From assembly GCA_002395775.1 (NCBI GenBank), contig DGUV01000019.1:1-63036 (forward strand): 63,036 nt of DNA, in the 5' to 3' direction. Shown here piece by piece: positions 43,145 through 52,808 of this stretch. Within the stretch, counting starts at the first letter, position 1, and every line of letters starts with the position of its first letter. Made by a program: the position numbers and the translations under genes. The notes under the pieces were generated by a model. It saw only the letters and a program-made list of their open reading frames with translations, was not told the DNA's origin and made no database searches. This DNA is from Prevotellaceae bacterium UBA4301. Lineage in GTDB: Bacteria > Bacteroidota > Bacteroidia > Bacteroidales > Bacteroidaceae.

Positions 43145-44728
43145 ATGAAACACAGCCCCCAAGCCACCTTCCGCTGGCAGCATTTCCTGCTCAGCCTTGC
43201 GCTCTGCCTCGCCTCCCTCACGACGTGGGGGCAACGCCAATATTCGATGGACTACCAAGTGGACTTCGACACACTGGGTCACTACCTACTCGTCACGCTC
43301 GACTACACCGAAACGTCGCCCACCCCTGCGTCCGACATCGTGCTCAACATGCCAGTGTGGGCTCCTGGCTACTACGAAATCCTCGATTTCCCGAAGCACC
43401 TATGCGACTTTGCTGCCCTGACCTCCGACGGGCAACAACTCCGCTGGCGCAAAGAAGGCAAAAACCGATGGAGAGTGCCCCTACCTCAGGACGGACATGT
43501 ACGGGTCAGCTATCGCATCTTTGCCAACGAGCGCGACGTGGCGTCGAGCCGCGTGGAGAAGGATATAGCCTTCGTGGCTCCGTGCGGTGTGTTCATGCAC
43601 GTCGATGGCGAACTCACCCACCCCTCCAACGTAGCGTTCCACCTGCCCAAGGGATGGACAAAGATAGCATCGGGACTGAAGCAAGGCGGATGGGACTATA
43701 ACGACCGTGATGAAGGCCCAGATGGCACAAACTCCCTGACGGCCGTCTTCCATGTCAAGGACTTCGACACACTTTACGACTCACCATTGCTCCTCGGCAA
43801 CTTCCGTCTGGACACATTCGTGCACGACGGCCGATGGTACGAATTTGCACTGGAGACGCCCGACGGGGTTGACGAACTGGACCTGAAGGGGAAATTCTGC
43901 AAAATCGTATCAGAGGCCACAAAGATGATGGGACACGTGCCCTACACCCTCTATAGTCTCATCCACATGGGACAGGGCGGCGGCGGACTGGAGCACCTCA
44001 ATTCGCAGGCATGCTACACCGACGGCAGCTATCGATTCCCTTCGCGACGCAGCGAAGTGAAATTCCTGGCGTTTGTAGCACACGAATACTTCCACCTCTA
44101 CAACGTGAAGTGCATCCGACCTGCCGAGCTATGGCCCATCGACTACAACCGTGAGGCCATCACCCCGATGCTGTGGGTGAGCGAGGGACTAACCTGCTAC
44201 TACGAGTTTCGTCTGCTACGCTATGCCGGCATTGCCACACCAGACGAAGCTCTCGAACTGCTCACCACATATTTCAGCCTGTATGCTCCTTACGAAGGAC
44301 AGCGCCACCAGAGCCTTCGCCTGTCAAGCTACGACATCTGGCTGAACTTCATGAACGACGATGCCAACAGCCGCGATGTTCGTGTCAACTACTATTTTAA
44401 AGGACCAATGGTGGGGCTGCTCCTTGATATCGACATCCGGCGCCGCACACAACAGCAACGCTCGCTCGACGACGTGATGCGCCTGCTCTACCAGCGCTAC
44501 TACCTGGAGCTCAAGCGCGGCTTCACCGAGGAGGAATTCTGGACCCTCTGCGCCGAAGTGGCTGGCAGCCCACTCACCGAAGTTCGCCGCGCAGTCGATA
44601 CCACCGACGACATCGACTACGACCATTGGTTGCGAGATGCCGGACTGCACATCGACGGCTACAAGATAGTGCGCACGGCACACCCCACAAAAGCCCAAAA
44701 GGCGTTTCTGGAAGCCATGAAACTATGA
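43145..44728 (+). CDS. M61 family peptidase (glycyl aminopeptidase-like), no PDZ domain
   Basis: Zinc metallopeptidase of 527 residues with a signal peptide (hydrophobic LLSLALCLASLTTWG). An N-terminal M61 beta domain contains NMPVWAPGYYEILDF. The catalytic domain has the zinc motif VAHEYFHLYNVK near residue 317 and the third ligand region WVSEGLTCYYEF (Glu). M61 members often end with a PDZ domain; here the protein ends soon after the helical domain at KAFLEAMKL, so PDZ is absent. It is convergent with the YccF gene. Likely periplasmic. Confidence 0.88.
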   Translation: MKHSPQATFRWQHFLLSLALCLASLTTWGQRQYSMDYQVDFDTLGHYLLVTLDYTETSPTPASDIVLNMPVWAPGYYEILDFPKHLCDFAALTSDGQQLRWRKEGKNRWRVPLPQDGHVRVSYRIFANERDVASSRVEKDIAFVAPCGVFMHVDGELTHPSNVAFHLPKGWTKIASGLKQGGWDYNDRDEGPDGTNSLTAVFHVKDFDTLYDSPLLLGNFRLDTFVHDGRWYEFALETPDGVDELDLKGKFCKIVSEATKMMGHVPYTLYSLIHMGQGGGGLEHLNSQACYTDGSYRFPSRRSEVKFLAFVAHEYFHLYNVKCIRPAELWPIDYNREAITPMLWVSEGLTCYYEFRLLRYAGIATPDEALELLTTYFSLYAPYEGQRHQSLRLSSYDIWLNFMNDDANSRDVRVNYYFKGPMVGLLLDIDIRRRTQQQRSLDDVMRLLYQRYYLELKRGFTEEEFWTLCAEVAGSPLTEVRRAVDTTDDIDYDHWLRDAGLHIDGYKIVRTAHPTKAQKAFLEAMKL

Positions 44729-44740
44729 AAACATCCACTA

Positions 44741-45109
44741 CTACTCCACTTCCTTGCCGAACGGCGAAAGGGCCAGACGAGCCAGACGGAAGTGCATCTT
44801 CCCGAAAGGAATACCAACGATGGTGATGCAAAGAACGATGCCATAGAACAGATGAGTAAGGAATATCCAGATTCCTCCCACAATAAACCATAGCACGTTC
44901 ATGAAGAGACTCAGGCAACCTGGTTCCGACTCCTTCCATCTCACCTTTGAACCAAACGGCCAGATGGCAAGAAGGCCCAACTTGAGACTTTGCAGTCCAA
45001 ATGGGATGCCTATGATGGTTATCATCAGGACGGCACTTGCCACAAGGTACTCCAGGGCTATGTGCAGGCCGCCAAAGACTAGCCAAATGATGTTTCCTAT
45101 GGTCTTCAT
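44741..45109 (-). CDS. YccF family inner membrane protein
   Basis: A 122-residue protein with two copies of the YccF repeat: ITIIGIPFGLQSLKLGLLAIWPFG and ITIVGIPFGKMHFRLARLALSPFG, each after a hydrophobic stretch. Family function is unknown. It stands between the M61 and SusD-like genes with no clear partner. Confidence 0.9.
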   Translation of the reverse strand: MKTIGNIIWLVFGGLHIALEYLVASAVLMITIIGIPFGLQSLKLGLLAIWPFGSKVRWKESEPGCLSLFMNVLWFIVGGIWIFLTHLFYGIVLCITIVGIPFGKMHFRLARLALSPFGKEVE

Positions 45110-45140
45110 ACTTTTATTATATGGTGTGACTATCAGTAAA

Positions 45141-46991
45141 TCAATATCCTGGGTTCTGCCTTAGATTGGCATTATACATAAGTTCCTCTGGAGGGAAAGG
45201 CATCAACAATTCGAAATCCTGACAACCTGTAACAGACTGTGCAACGCCCATTCTCTTCAATGCTGCCCAATACCCGTATTCAGTGCAAAGAGTCCCTTTC
45301 CATTCAGAGGCAAGTTCCATCTTTCCCTGCACCTCTTTCTGAAGCAAGTCATAGTGCGATTTGGTATAGACAGGCTGGTAATGACCTTCCAGGGCAAGGG
45401 CGAAAATCACGGGCTGAGCATTCTCGATACTGCCATTGTAGATGGCAGAAGCATCGGGAATGGATGCATTGTACTTGCTCGCATAGATTTGTGACAGGGC
45501 GTCATTTGCCAACTCCACATACCCTCGCGTAAGCGATACCTCAGCAAGTAGCATCAGTGCTGCATCCCGCGTGAAGTAACACTTCGTCTCGGCGGCATTG
45601 TCATATCGTTCTGGCAATAACTGAATCGCCTTTTCAACTTCCGCCCTCACAAAATCAAGAACCTCAGCCTGTGTGGACTGAACAATCTCGACATCCCCAC
45701 TGAGCATTTCATCTGTAGTATAAGAATGGGTGATAAGCGGTATGTCTCCCCATAGGACAGAGATGTTGTAGAAGGTGAAAGCTCTCAGGGCTTCGGCTTG
45801 GCTGAATAGAGCTTCTCCCTCCCCTTCTGCAAAGTCGCTGACTCTTTCAAGGATATACTCCTTATGGTCGAGGAGCATGTTCACTCGGTTTATCACTTTG
45901 TAGGCATTGTCATAAGCCGTTTTTATCCATGCCGAACTGGGAGTGATTTGGGCAGACCTGAGAGAAGCATCCCACCATGGAGCTGATTCGTCTGCTCTTT
46001 GAGTACGGATGAATTCAAGTTGCAACTGGGAATTGATGAATTGCTGCAAGCCAGCATAGCAGCCATTGAGAACAGTATATACACCGTGTTTATTGTTGAA
46101 ATAGCTGTCCTCAGATATCACCACGTCAGGATTTTGGTTGAGCCCTTCCCTGTCTTCCTCGTTTATCACGCCGTCGCCGTTGAAGTCAATATACTCCGAA
46201 AAGTCATTACATTGTATGTCAACGCCCTTGTTGGCATAGAACTTTTTCATGCGTTCTACTACCTCGCCTGGGTGTGCATTCTCCTGCCCCTTCTTGATTT
46301 CCTCACGAAGGGTGGCATTGTCGATCTGGCCATTGTCTGCAAAGTCTGTCGAGAATTTAGAGATAAACTCCGTAAATTCAGCTTCGCTGCGATTGTATAG
46401 CATGATGGTGGAGATGGCCAACAGGATAGCAGAGTTCTTATTATTGTCCGTGATAGACACTCCCTCCGGCACATCAATCTCATCTGTAATAGCATAGCAG
46501 GCGAGCAGTTCCTTCTCAGCTTGTTTTTTTGCAGAAGAGAAGTCCATGCCATCGCGGACAAGTCTCTTCACACGTTCATACTCCAGATGTGTAATCAGAT
46601 TGACATTCACCGAACTCCGGTTAGCCACATTAGAGAGTGCATTCAAGGAAATCTGGGAGCTTGAAAGTTCACCTTTCACTTCATTATAGAAGTAGCCACT
46701 CGTTTCCAGCTCTGCGAACTGGCTGTTCAACTGGATGGGGCTGTCAAAAGCGAAAGCGCCAAGGTCGCTAATTGTTTGTGTCTTGAACGACTTACCCGTT
46801 TGCGAGAGGTTGGTTTCCAACTCATACAGTGTCACCTTAGACCCTTGTACAAAAGGGCCCTTCTCGATACTGCCCGAAACGCCGGACTTTTCAACGACTC
46901 CCGGAACCTCGTTGTTGTCATCACTGCTGCAAGAAAACAGAGCAACAGAAAACGCGATGACCAATAATGATGTAAAGGACTTAAATCTCAT
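45141..46991 (-). CDS. Orphan SusD/RagB-like lipoprotein with a novel N-terminal module
   Basis: Outer-membrane lipoprotein of 616 residues (signal ending ALFSC, lipidated Cys21). Residues 30-290 form a separate module: SGSIEKGPFVQGSKVTLYEL, VNVNLITHLEYERVKRLVRDG, and a dockerin/EF-hand-like loop DFNGDGVINEEDREG near 268. From about 300 it turns SusD-like (AEALRAFTFYNISVLWGDIPLI, then PPEELMYNANLRQNPGY, the typical SusD end). SusD proteins bind glycans with a SusC partner, but no SusC gene adjoins. The promoter is at 47027-47034. Function beyond glycan binding is unclear. Confidence 0.87.
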   Translation of the reverse strand: MRFKSFTSLLVIAFSVALFSCSSDDNNEVPGVVEKSGVSGSIEKGPFVQGSKVTLYELETNLSQTGKSFKTQTISDLGAFAFDSPIQLNSQFAELETSGYFYNEVKGELSSSQISLNALSNVANRSSVNVNLITHLEYERVKRLVRDGMDFSSAKKQAEKELLACYAITDEIDVPEGVSITDNNKNSAILLAISTIMLYNRSEAEFTEFISKFSTDFADNGQIDNATLREEIKKGQENAHPGEVVERMKKFYANKGVDIQCNDFSEYIDFNGDGVINEEDREGLNQNPDVVISEDSYFNNKHGVYTVLNGCYAGLQQFINSQLQLEFIRTQRADESAPWWDASLRSAQITPSSAWIKTAYDNAYKVINRVNMLLDHKEYILERVSDFAEGEGEALFSQAEALRAFTFYNISVLWGDIPLITHSYTTDEMLSGDVEIVQSTQAEVLDFVRAEVEKAIQLLPERYDNAAETKCYFTRDAALMLLAEVSLTRGYVELANDALSQIYASKYNASIPDASAIYNGSIENAQPVIFALALEGHYQPVYTKSHYDLLQKEVQGKMELASEWKGTLCTEYGYWAALKRMGVAQSVTGCQDFELLMPFPPEELMYNANLRQNPGY

Positions 46992-47026
46992 ATAATATTC
47001 AGAATTCGCTGTTGCAACCTATGCTG

Positions 47027-47034
47027 CAAAGATA
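47027..47034 (-). promoter_or_regulatory. Promoter -7 element for the SusD-like gene
   Basis: TATCTTTG on the minus strand, 36 nt before the ATG. The -33 box is not clear. Confidence 0.5.
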
Positions 47035-47125
47035 CAGAATATTTGTGAAACAGATGACTGATTAAGTGAATTATTTGAAGAAAGCTATTGTCTTCTCACA
47101 TTTACATAGGTGATAAGTCAAACGC

Positions 47126-47167
47126 ACCATGGTTCAATTGACATCGGACCATGGTTCAACATGACAT
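47126..47167. repeat. Pair of 20-bp direct repeats with CCATGG cores
   Basis: ACCATGGTTCAATTGACAT at 47126-47144 and ACCATGGTTCAACATGACAT at 47148-47167. They could be an operator pair for the SusD-like gene, about 100 bp upstream of its -7 element, or a simple duplication. Confidence 0.55.
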
Positions 47168-47269
47168 AGACCTAAAAGAATCCTGTAAAACGCATAGGTG
47201 ATACATAGCCACAAACGGGGCGTATCGGGAAGAAGAACAGTATAAAGGGGGAAAGACAGGCACCGGGGC

Positions 47270-48517
47270 CTACTCGAAGCGTATGCTCTTGGCGGGGCGG
47301 ATGCGCGAGACGAGGAGGCTGGGCACCATGAGGGCCAGGGTGGCGATGAGGAAGGTGGCTACGTTGACAACGACGAACCACAGGAGGGAGAGCTGGACGG
47401 GGACAGCGGAGACGTAGTAGGTGGAAGGGTCGAGACGGACAAACCCGAAATGTTGCTGCATGAGACAGAGGCCCACACCCAAAAGGTTGCCTATCAGCAT
47501 GCCACGGCCCACGATAAGGAGGGCATAGAAGACGAAGAGCCGGCGCAGGCTGGCGTTGGTGGCGCCAAGGGCTTTCATGATGCCGACGAACTGAGTGCGC
47601 TCGAGGATGATGATGAGCAGTCCGCTGACCGTGGTGAAGCAGGCCACGGCCATCATGAGGGCGAGAATGACGAGGACGTTGAGGTCGAGGAGATCGAGCC
47701 AGGCAAAGATGTGGGGATAAGTGTCGCGGATGGTTTGCGAGGTGAGAGGCTGACCGTAAGAGTCCTGACGATGGTTAACGAGCGAGGCTACGTCCTCGGA
47801 GGCCTGAGGCAGGAAACTGACGTCGTGGAGAGCCACCTCTGCCCCACTGGCTTGGTCGGCTTGGTATCCCAAGAGCTGATGGATGGTCTTGTAGTCACAA
47901 AAGAGAAGCACATCGTCGTACTCCGAAAGATGGGTAGCATAGATAGCCTGGACGGTGAAGCGGCGGGCGCGGAGGTTCTGGTCGAAGAAGTAGGCATAGA
48001 CGCGGCTGCCTACGGCCAAGCGGAGCTTCTGGGCTATGCGCTGTGAGACGACGAGACGGCCTGTGGACTCAGCAGAGGAAAAGGGTTGAGAGATTTCGCC
48101 CTCCACCAGCGAACGACGCAGGAAGGTGAGGTCGTAGTCAGCACCGATGCCGCGGAAGGCCACGCCTTGGAAACCGTCGTCGGTCTTGAGCATGCCTGTC
48201 TTTTGGCAGAAACGTTGCACATGGCCGACCTCCGGCAGACGGGCAAGCGACGCTATGAGGCTGTCGGAAAGGGCTATGGGTTGCGGGTCGGCATTGTAGA
48301 GGGAATGGAAGTTCTGCACCACGATGTGGCTGCCGATGCCCACCACCTTCTTCTGCACCTCGCTCTTGAATCCCATGACCACGGCCAGGGAGAGGAGCAT
48401 GACGGCAATGCCAAGCGCCACGCCGGCAGTGGCGATGACGATGGCTGTGCGCGAGGCGCGCCTACCTCCGCTTCCCTCGCCGTAAAGGCGACGTGCTATG
48501 AACCATCCATAACTCAT
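47270..48517 (-). CDS. LolC/LolE-like ABC transporter permease
   Basis: FtsX-type permease of 415 residues, four helices: one near residues 25-50 (TAIVIATAGVALGIAVMLLSL), then a large periplasmic domain, then three C-terminal helices (LNVLVILALMMAVACFTTVSGLLIIILE). The N-terminal RRLYGEGSGGRRASRTAI pattern is typical of the Bacteroidota lipoprotein-release group. It would work with a LolD-type ATPase, not in the window. It starts 10 bp after the aminotransferase stop, so likely one transcript. Confidence 0.88.
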   Translation of the reverse strand: MSYGWFIARRLYGEGSGGRRASRTAIVIATAGVALGIAVMLLSLAVVMGFKSEVQKKVVGIGSHIVVQNFHSLYNADPQPIALSDSLIASLARLPEVGHVQRFCQKTGMLKTDDGFQGVAFRGIGADYDLTFLRRSLVEGEISQPFSSAESTGRLVVSQRIAQKLRLAVGSRVYAYFFDQNLRARRFTVQAIYATHLSEYDDVLLFCDYKTIHQLLGYQADQASGAEVALHDVSFLPQASEDVASLVNHRQDSYGQPLTSQTIRDTYPHIFAWLDLLDLNVLVILALMMAVACFTTVSGLLIIILERTQFVGIMKALGATNASLRRLFVFYALLIVGRGMLIGNLLGVGLCLMQQHFGFVRLDPSTYYVSAVPVQLSLLWFVVVNVATFLIATLALMVPSLLVSRIRPAKSIRFE

Positions 48518-48527
48518 GTAAGGGAAG

Positions 48528-49727
48528 TTAAAGGCGTCGTCCGGGATAGGCCTCGAGTGCCTTCTGCAGGACGAAGAGGGCGCGGTTGAGGTCGCGCTTC
48601 TTCAGCACATAGGCCAAGCGCACTTGGTCGCGGCCAGCCCCGGGAGTGGTGTAGAAGCCTGCGGCGGGGGCCATCATGACGGTCTCGCCCTCATACTGGA
48701 AGTCGCTCAGACACCAGGCACAGAACTTCTCGGCATCATCTACCGGCAGGCGGGCTACGGTGTAGAAGGCTCCCATGGGGATGGGGCTATAAACGCCGGG
48801 GATGCGATTGAGGCCGTCGATGAGGCACTTTCGGCGCTCGACGTATTCGTCATAAATCTCGCGGCTGTACTCCTCAGGCTCGTCGAGCGAGGCTTCGGCT
48901 GCTATCTGTCCGATGAGCGGGGGACTGAGTCGCGCCTGACAGAACTTCATTACGGCCTTTCTCACCTCCTTGTTCTTCGTCACCAGTGCGCCGATGCGAA
49001 TGCCACATTCGGAGTAGCGCTTCGATACACTGTCGATGAGGATGACGTTCTGGGAGATGCCTTCCAGGTGGCAGGCCGAGATGTAGGGCGAACCCGTGTA
49101 GATGAACTCGCGATAGACTTCGTCGGAGAAGAGATAGAGGTCGTACTTCTTCACGAGGTCGCGGATTTGGTTCATCTCGCGTCGGGTATATAGGTAGCCC
49201 GTGGGGTTGTTGGGGTTGCAGATGAGAATGGCTCGCGTGCGCTCGTTGATGAGTTCCTCAAACTTCTCCACCTTGGGCAGAGAGAAGCCTTCCTCGATGG
49301 TGGTAGCGATGGTGCGGATGACAGCACCGGCCGAGATGGCAAAGGCCATGTAGTTGGCATAGGCTGGCTCGGGGACGATGATTTCGTCACCGGGGTTGAG
49401 GCAGGCCAGGAAGGAGAACAATACGGCCTCGGAACCGCCGGAGGTGATGATGATATCGTCGGGAGTCACGTCAATGTTGTACTTCCGATAGTAGTCCACC
49501 AACTTCTTGCGATAGCTGAGATAGCCCTGCGAGGGGGAGTATTCGAGGATGGAACGGTCGATGTTGCGAATGGCATCGAGGGCCGACTTGGGAGTGGGCA
49601 GGTCGGGCTGCCCGATGTTGAGATGATAGACATGCACGCCACGCTCCTTGGCCGCAAAGGCCAGCGGGGCAAGTTTGCGTATGGGTGACTCGGGCATCTC
49701 GTGGCCACGAACGGATATTTTAGGCAT
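48528..49727 (-). CDS. Class I/II PLP-dependent aminotransferase
   Basis: A 399-residue aminotransferase of fold type I, aspartate aminotransferase-like. Motifs: HLNIGQPDLPTP, ITSGGSEAVLFSF, AILICNPNNPTGYLYTR, and the PLP-binding Lys in DSVSKRYSECGIRIGALV. The substrate cannot be fixed from sequence; an aspartate or branched-chain type is likely. Promoter at 49769-49800; it is followed by the LolC/E gene. Confidence 0.92.
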   Translation of the reverse strand: MPKISVRGHEMPESPIRKLAPLAFAAKERGVHVYHLNIGQPDLPTPKSALDAIRNIDRSILEYSPSQGYLSYRKKLVDYYRKYNIDVTPDDIIITSGGSEAVLFSFLACLNPGDEIIVPEPAYANYMAFAISAGAVIRTIATTIEEGFSLPKVEKFEELINERTRAILICNPNNPTGYLYTRREMNQIRDLVKKYDLYLFSDEVYREFIYTGSPYISACHLEGISQNVILIDSVSKRYSECGIRIGALVTKNKEVRKAVMKFCQARLSPPLIGQIAAEASLDEPEEYSREIYDEYVERRKCLIDGLNRIPGVYSPIPMGAFYTVARLPVDDAEKFCAWCLSDFQYEGETVMMAPAAGFYTTPGAGRDQVRLAYVLKKRDLNRALFVLQKALEAYPGRRL

Positions 49728-49768
49728 TGCGCTAAAGGACTTGATTGAGTTTTCTGATTTGCACGCTG

Positions 49769-49800
49769 CAAAGTTACGAATTAATTTTTATTCCTGCAAA
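49769..49800 (-). promoter_or_regulatory. Promoter of the aminotransferase-LolC/E unit
   Basis: On the minus strand, TTTG at 49800-49797 and TAACTTTG at 49776-49769, 20 nt apart. Confidence 0.75.
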
Positions 49801-49810
49801 TGCAAGGCCA

Positions 49811-52090
49811 TCAGCCTGCTATCACCTGCAAGCGGGCAAAGCGCAGGAGCAACTGCTTGCGACCCGAATTCTCAAAATCCACGGTGGCCTTCACGTCCAT
49901 GCCGCTCCCCTCGATGGCCGTAACTACACCACGCCCGAAACGGGCATGTTCGACATGGGCACCCACGCTGACTTGCTGGCCTGAGGGAAGGGGAGCAGCG
50001 GCGGTGAACGACGATTGGACCTGGCGGACAGGACGGAGCGGACGTTGCGAAGGCACGGGACGCTGGACTTCGGTTCGCGAGGGCATAGCGGGACGTGAGG
50101 AACCGAAGAGGAGACTGCCCTCCCGCTTCTGGGAACTGAGATACTGAGCCGGCACCTCACGGAGGAAACGGCTGCACTGGTTGTTCTGGAACTTACCGTA
50201 ACGCATGCGCGAATGGCTCCAGGTGAGGAACAGGCGCTCTTCGGCACGTGTGACGGCCACATAGAAGAGGCGCCGCTCTTCCTCTACGTTGCCTTCCTCC
50301 TGAGCCATCTCAGAGGGGAAGAGGTCTTCCTCGAGCCCCACGACAAAGACGGCACGGAACTCCAGTCCCTTGGCTGCATGGACGGTCATGAGCGTGATGG
50401 TCTGTCCGTCCTGAGGCAACTGTTTGTCGGCATCGGTGAGCAGGACCACGGTCTGCAGAAAATCGGGCAAGAGCGTGGCACGGCCTTCCTCGCGGTTGTC
50501 CTCGACGAAGGAGGTAATGCTGTTGAGCAGTTCCTGCAGGTTGGCTTGCCGTTCGCGGTCCTCGGGCTCGCGACCGGCATTGATGGAGTCCACCAGGCCT
50601 GACTCATTAAGCATTCTCACGGCCAGGGTGCTGGCTTCCTCGGTAGAGGCGGCACGGTTGCATTCGGAGATGAAGTCGGCAAAGCGCACAAGTCGGCCCT
50701 GGGTGGCAGCGTTCACGGGCAAACTATATTGTACGGGATTGCTGATGACCTCAAACGGCGTAACACCGTGTTCGATGGCGCATGTGTAAACGCGTTCCAT
50801 TGTGGTGTTTCCGATGCCTCGGGCTGGCTTGTTGATGACGCGGCGCAGGGCTTCTTCATCATGGGGATTGACGGCCAGCCGCAGATAAGCCAAAGAATCC
50901 TTCACCTCGGTGCGCTGATAGAACGAAAGGCCGCCATAGATGCGATAGGGATACTTGCGGCGCATGAATTCTTCCTCAAAGATGCGGCTCTGGTCATTGG
51001 TGCGATAGAGGATGGCAACGTCGCCATAGTCGAACCCGCAATGCTGGCGCAGTTCCAGTATCTTGCGTGCCACGATGGCTGCCTCCTCCTTGTCGCTGTA
51101 GGCCTCCACCACTTCGATGGCTTCGCCCACTTCCTTCTGGCTGAAGACGTCTTTCTGAATCTGCCGGCGATTGTTCTTGATGACGCTGTTGGCCGCGCCC
51201 ACGATGGTTTGCGTCGAGCGGTAGTTCTGCTCCAACTTGAAGAGTTGAGCCCCCTGATAGGCATTCCGGAAAGAGAGAATATTGTCGATGCGTGCACCTC
51301 GGAAGCTGTAGATGCTCTGGGCATCATCACCCACCACGCATACACGCTGGCGATGCTCGGTGAGGAGCCACACTATCTGGTGCTGGGCATAGTTGGTATC
51401 CTGATACTCATCGACGAGTACAAAGTGGAAACGTTCCTCATACTTGCGACGAATCTCGGGATTGCTCTTGAGCAGTAGGTAGGTGTTGAGCAGCAGGTCG
51501 TCGAAGTCCATGGCGTCACTCTGGCGCAGGCGGTTTTGGTAAGTGGAATAGATTTCGTGGATGCGCGACATGCGTGTCATCTGGTCGCGTCGCATGAGAC
51601 TCATGTCCAGCACATAAAGCGAGGGGGTGATGAGCTCGTTCTTTGCCTCGCTGATGCGATGGGCCACCGCCCCTGGGCGATATTGTTTCTCGTCGAGCCC
51701 CATTTCCCGGATGATGGTCTTGATGAGCGATGCCGAGTCCTTGTCGTCGTAGATGGTGTAGTGCGAGGTGAAACCTATGCTTTCGCTCTCATAGCGCAGG
51801 ATGCGTGCAAAGATGCTGTGAAAGGTGCCCATCCAGAGCATCGAGGCTTCGTGTTCTCCCACCAAGCGCCCTATGCGCTCACGCATTTCTCGTGCGGCCT
51901 TGTTGGTGAAGGTGAGCGCCAGGATGCTCCAAGGCTCTACCCCGTTCTGCATGAGGTAGGCAATCTTGTAGGTAAGCACACGCGTCTTGCCACTGCCAGC
52001 TCCGGCTATCACCAGCGAAGGGCCGTCGCAATACTCCACTGCCTGTCGCTGGGCAGGGTTGAGGGAAGAGAGTATTTCGTTATTCTGCAT
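49811..52090 (-). CDS. UvrD/PcrA/Rep-type DNA helicase
   Basis: Superfamily 1A 3'-5' helicase for repair and replication restart, 759 residues. Motifs in order: Q motif LNPAQRQAV; Walker A AGAGSGKTRVL; motif II VLVDEYQDTN; motif III VVGDDAQSIYSFRGA; motif IV region LEQNYRSTQTI; motif V LMTVHAAKGLEF; motif VI YVAVTRAEERLFL. The tail is Pro/Arg-rich with RPVRQVQSSF, and ends in a PcrA-like Tudor-type segment (VEHARFGRGVVTAIEG). I chose ATG 52090 (MQNNEILSSLNPAQ), which overlaps the regulator gene by 11 bp; 52114 is an alternative. Confidence 0.95.
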   Translation of the reverse strand: MQNNEILSSLNPAQRQAVEYCDGPSLVIAGAGSGKTRVLTYKIAYLMQNGVEPWSILALTFTNKAAREMRERIGRLVGEHEASMLWMGTFHSIFARILRYESESIGFTSHYTIYDDKDSASLIKTIIREMGLDEKQYRPGAVAHRISEAKNELITPSLYVLDMSLMRRDQMTRMSRIHEIYSTYQNRLRQSDAMDFDDLLLNTYLLLKSNPEIRRKYEERFHFVLVDEYQDTNYAQHQIVWLLTEHRQRVCVVGDDAQSIYSFRGARIDNILSFRNAYQGAQLFKLEQNYRSTQTIVGAANSVIKNNRRQIQKDVFSQKEVGEAIEVVEAYSDKEEAAIVARKILELRQHCGFDYGDVAILYRTNDQSRIFEEEFMRRKYPYRIYGGLSFYQRTEVKDSLAYLRLAVNPHDEEALRRVINKPARGIGNTTMERVYTCAIEHGVTPFEVISNPVQYSLPVNAATQGRLVRFADFISECNRAASTEEASTLAVRMLNESGLVDSINAGREPEDRERQANLQELLNSITSFVEDNREEGRATLLPDFLQTVVLLTDADKQLPQDGQTITLMTVHAAKGLEFRAVFVVGLEEDLFPSEMAQEEGNVEEERRLFYVAVTRAEERLFLTWSHSRMRYGKFQNNQCSRFLREVPAQYLSSQKREGSLLFGSSRPAMPSRTEVQRPVPSQRPLRPVRQVQSSFTAAAPLPSGQQVSVGAHVEHARFGRGVVTAIEGSGMDVKATVDFENSGRKQLLLRFARLQVIAG

Positions 52091-52802
52091 CGGGTTCGAG
52101 GTTGTCGATGTCAATCAAATGGAGTTGCAGGGCGCGCACCACCAGGCGGGTGGCATTGACCCCCACACGCTCACCCTCGGGGAAGAGACGGTTGACAAGT
52201 TCGTTCTGACGTTTCTCAAGGCTCTTAGTGCCGAACGGCATTCCGCGCAACTGGGTAATCATCTCCTTGGTGTAGCCTAATGCCAGATGGCGCAGGAAGC
52301 GTTCGTCGTACTCATCGATATCATAGTTAATCATGGCATCGCGTTTCAGCGCCTCGGACATGACGGAGTTAGAGAAGCGCTCGACGATCTTCTCCAGAAT
52401 GGGTTGGTTGAATACCAACTGGCGACCCTTCATCACCAACATGACATCGTCGCGGGTCAGCAGTTCGCCCGTCTTAAGGATGATGCCATCGGCACCTGCC
52501 TTCAGCACTTCCACCCAAAGTCGTTCGTTCAGTATCTCACCCGTGAAGATAAGCACATGGCACTGGGGATAGCGCGTGCGCACCTGACGGCATATCTCCA
52601 CGCCAATGGTGGTGCTTCCGCCAAGGCCCAGGTCGAGCAGGAGCAGGTCGGGTTCGGCCTGGCGGAAGAGTTTCCACACCTCTCCTTCGTTCTGGGCCGT
52701 GCCGATGACCTCAGCTTCAGGAATCTCGGTCCGGAAGATTTGTTCCGTGCCCTTCAGTTCGAGTTTCACATCCTCGACAATGATTACTTTGAAACGTTCC
52801 AT
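52080..52802 (-). CDS. Response regulator with C-terminal HTH-like domain
   Basis: A 240-residue regulator. The receiver domain has VIIVEDVKLEL, the phospho-acceptor Asp in DLLLLDLGLG and the conserved Lys in IILKTGE. The C-terminal part (ERFLRHLALGYTKEMITQLRG, then KSLEKRQNELVNRLF) looks like a LuxR-type helix-turn-helix. It lies 6 bp after the large sensor gene on the same strand, so the two almost certainly form one signalling pair. It overlaps uvrD. Confidence 0.88.
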   Translation of the reverse strand: MERFKVIIVEDVKLELKGTEQIFRTEIPEAEVIGTAQNEGEVWKLFRQAEPDLLLLDLGLGGSTTIGVEICRQVRTRYPQCHVLIFTGEILNERLWVEVLKAGADGIILKTGELLTRDDVMLVMKGRQLVFNQPILEKIVERFSNSVMSEALKRDAMINYDIDEYDERFLRHLALGYTKEMITQLRGMPFGTKSLEKRQNELVNRLFPEGERVGVNATRLVVRALQLHLIDIDNLEPDAE

Positions 52803-52808
52803 ATCTCT

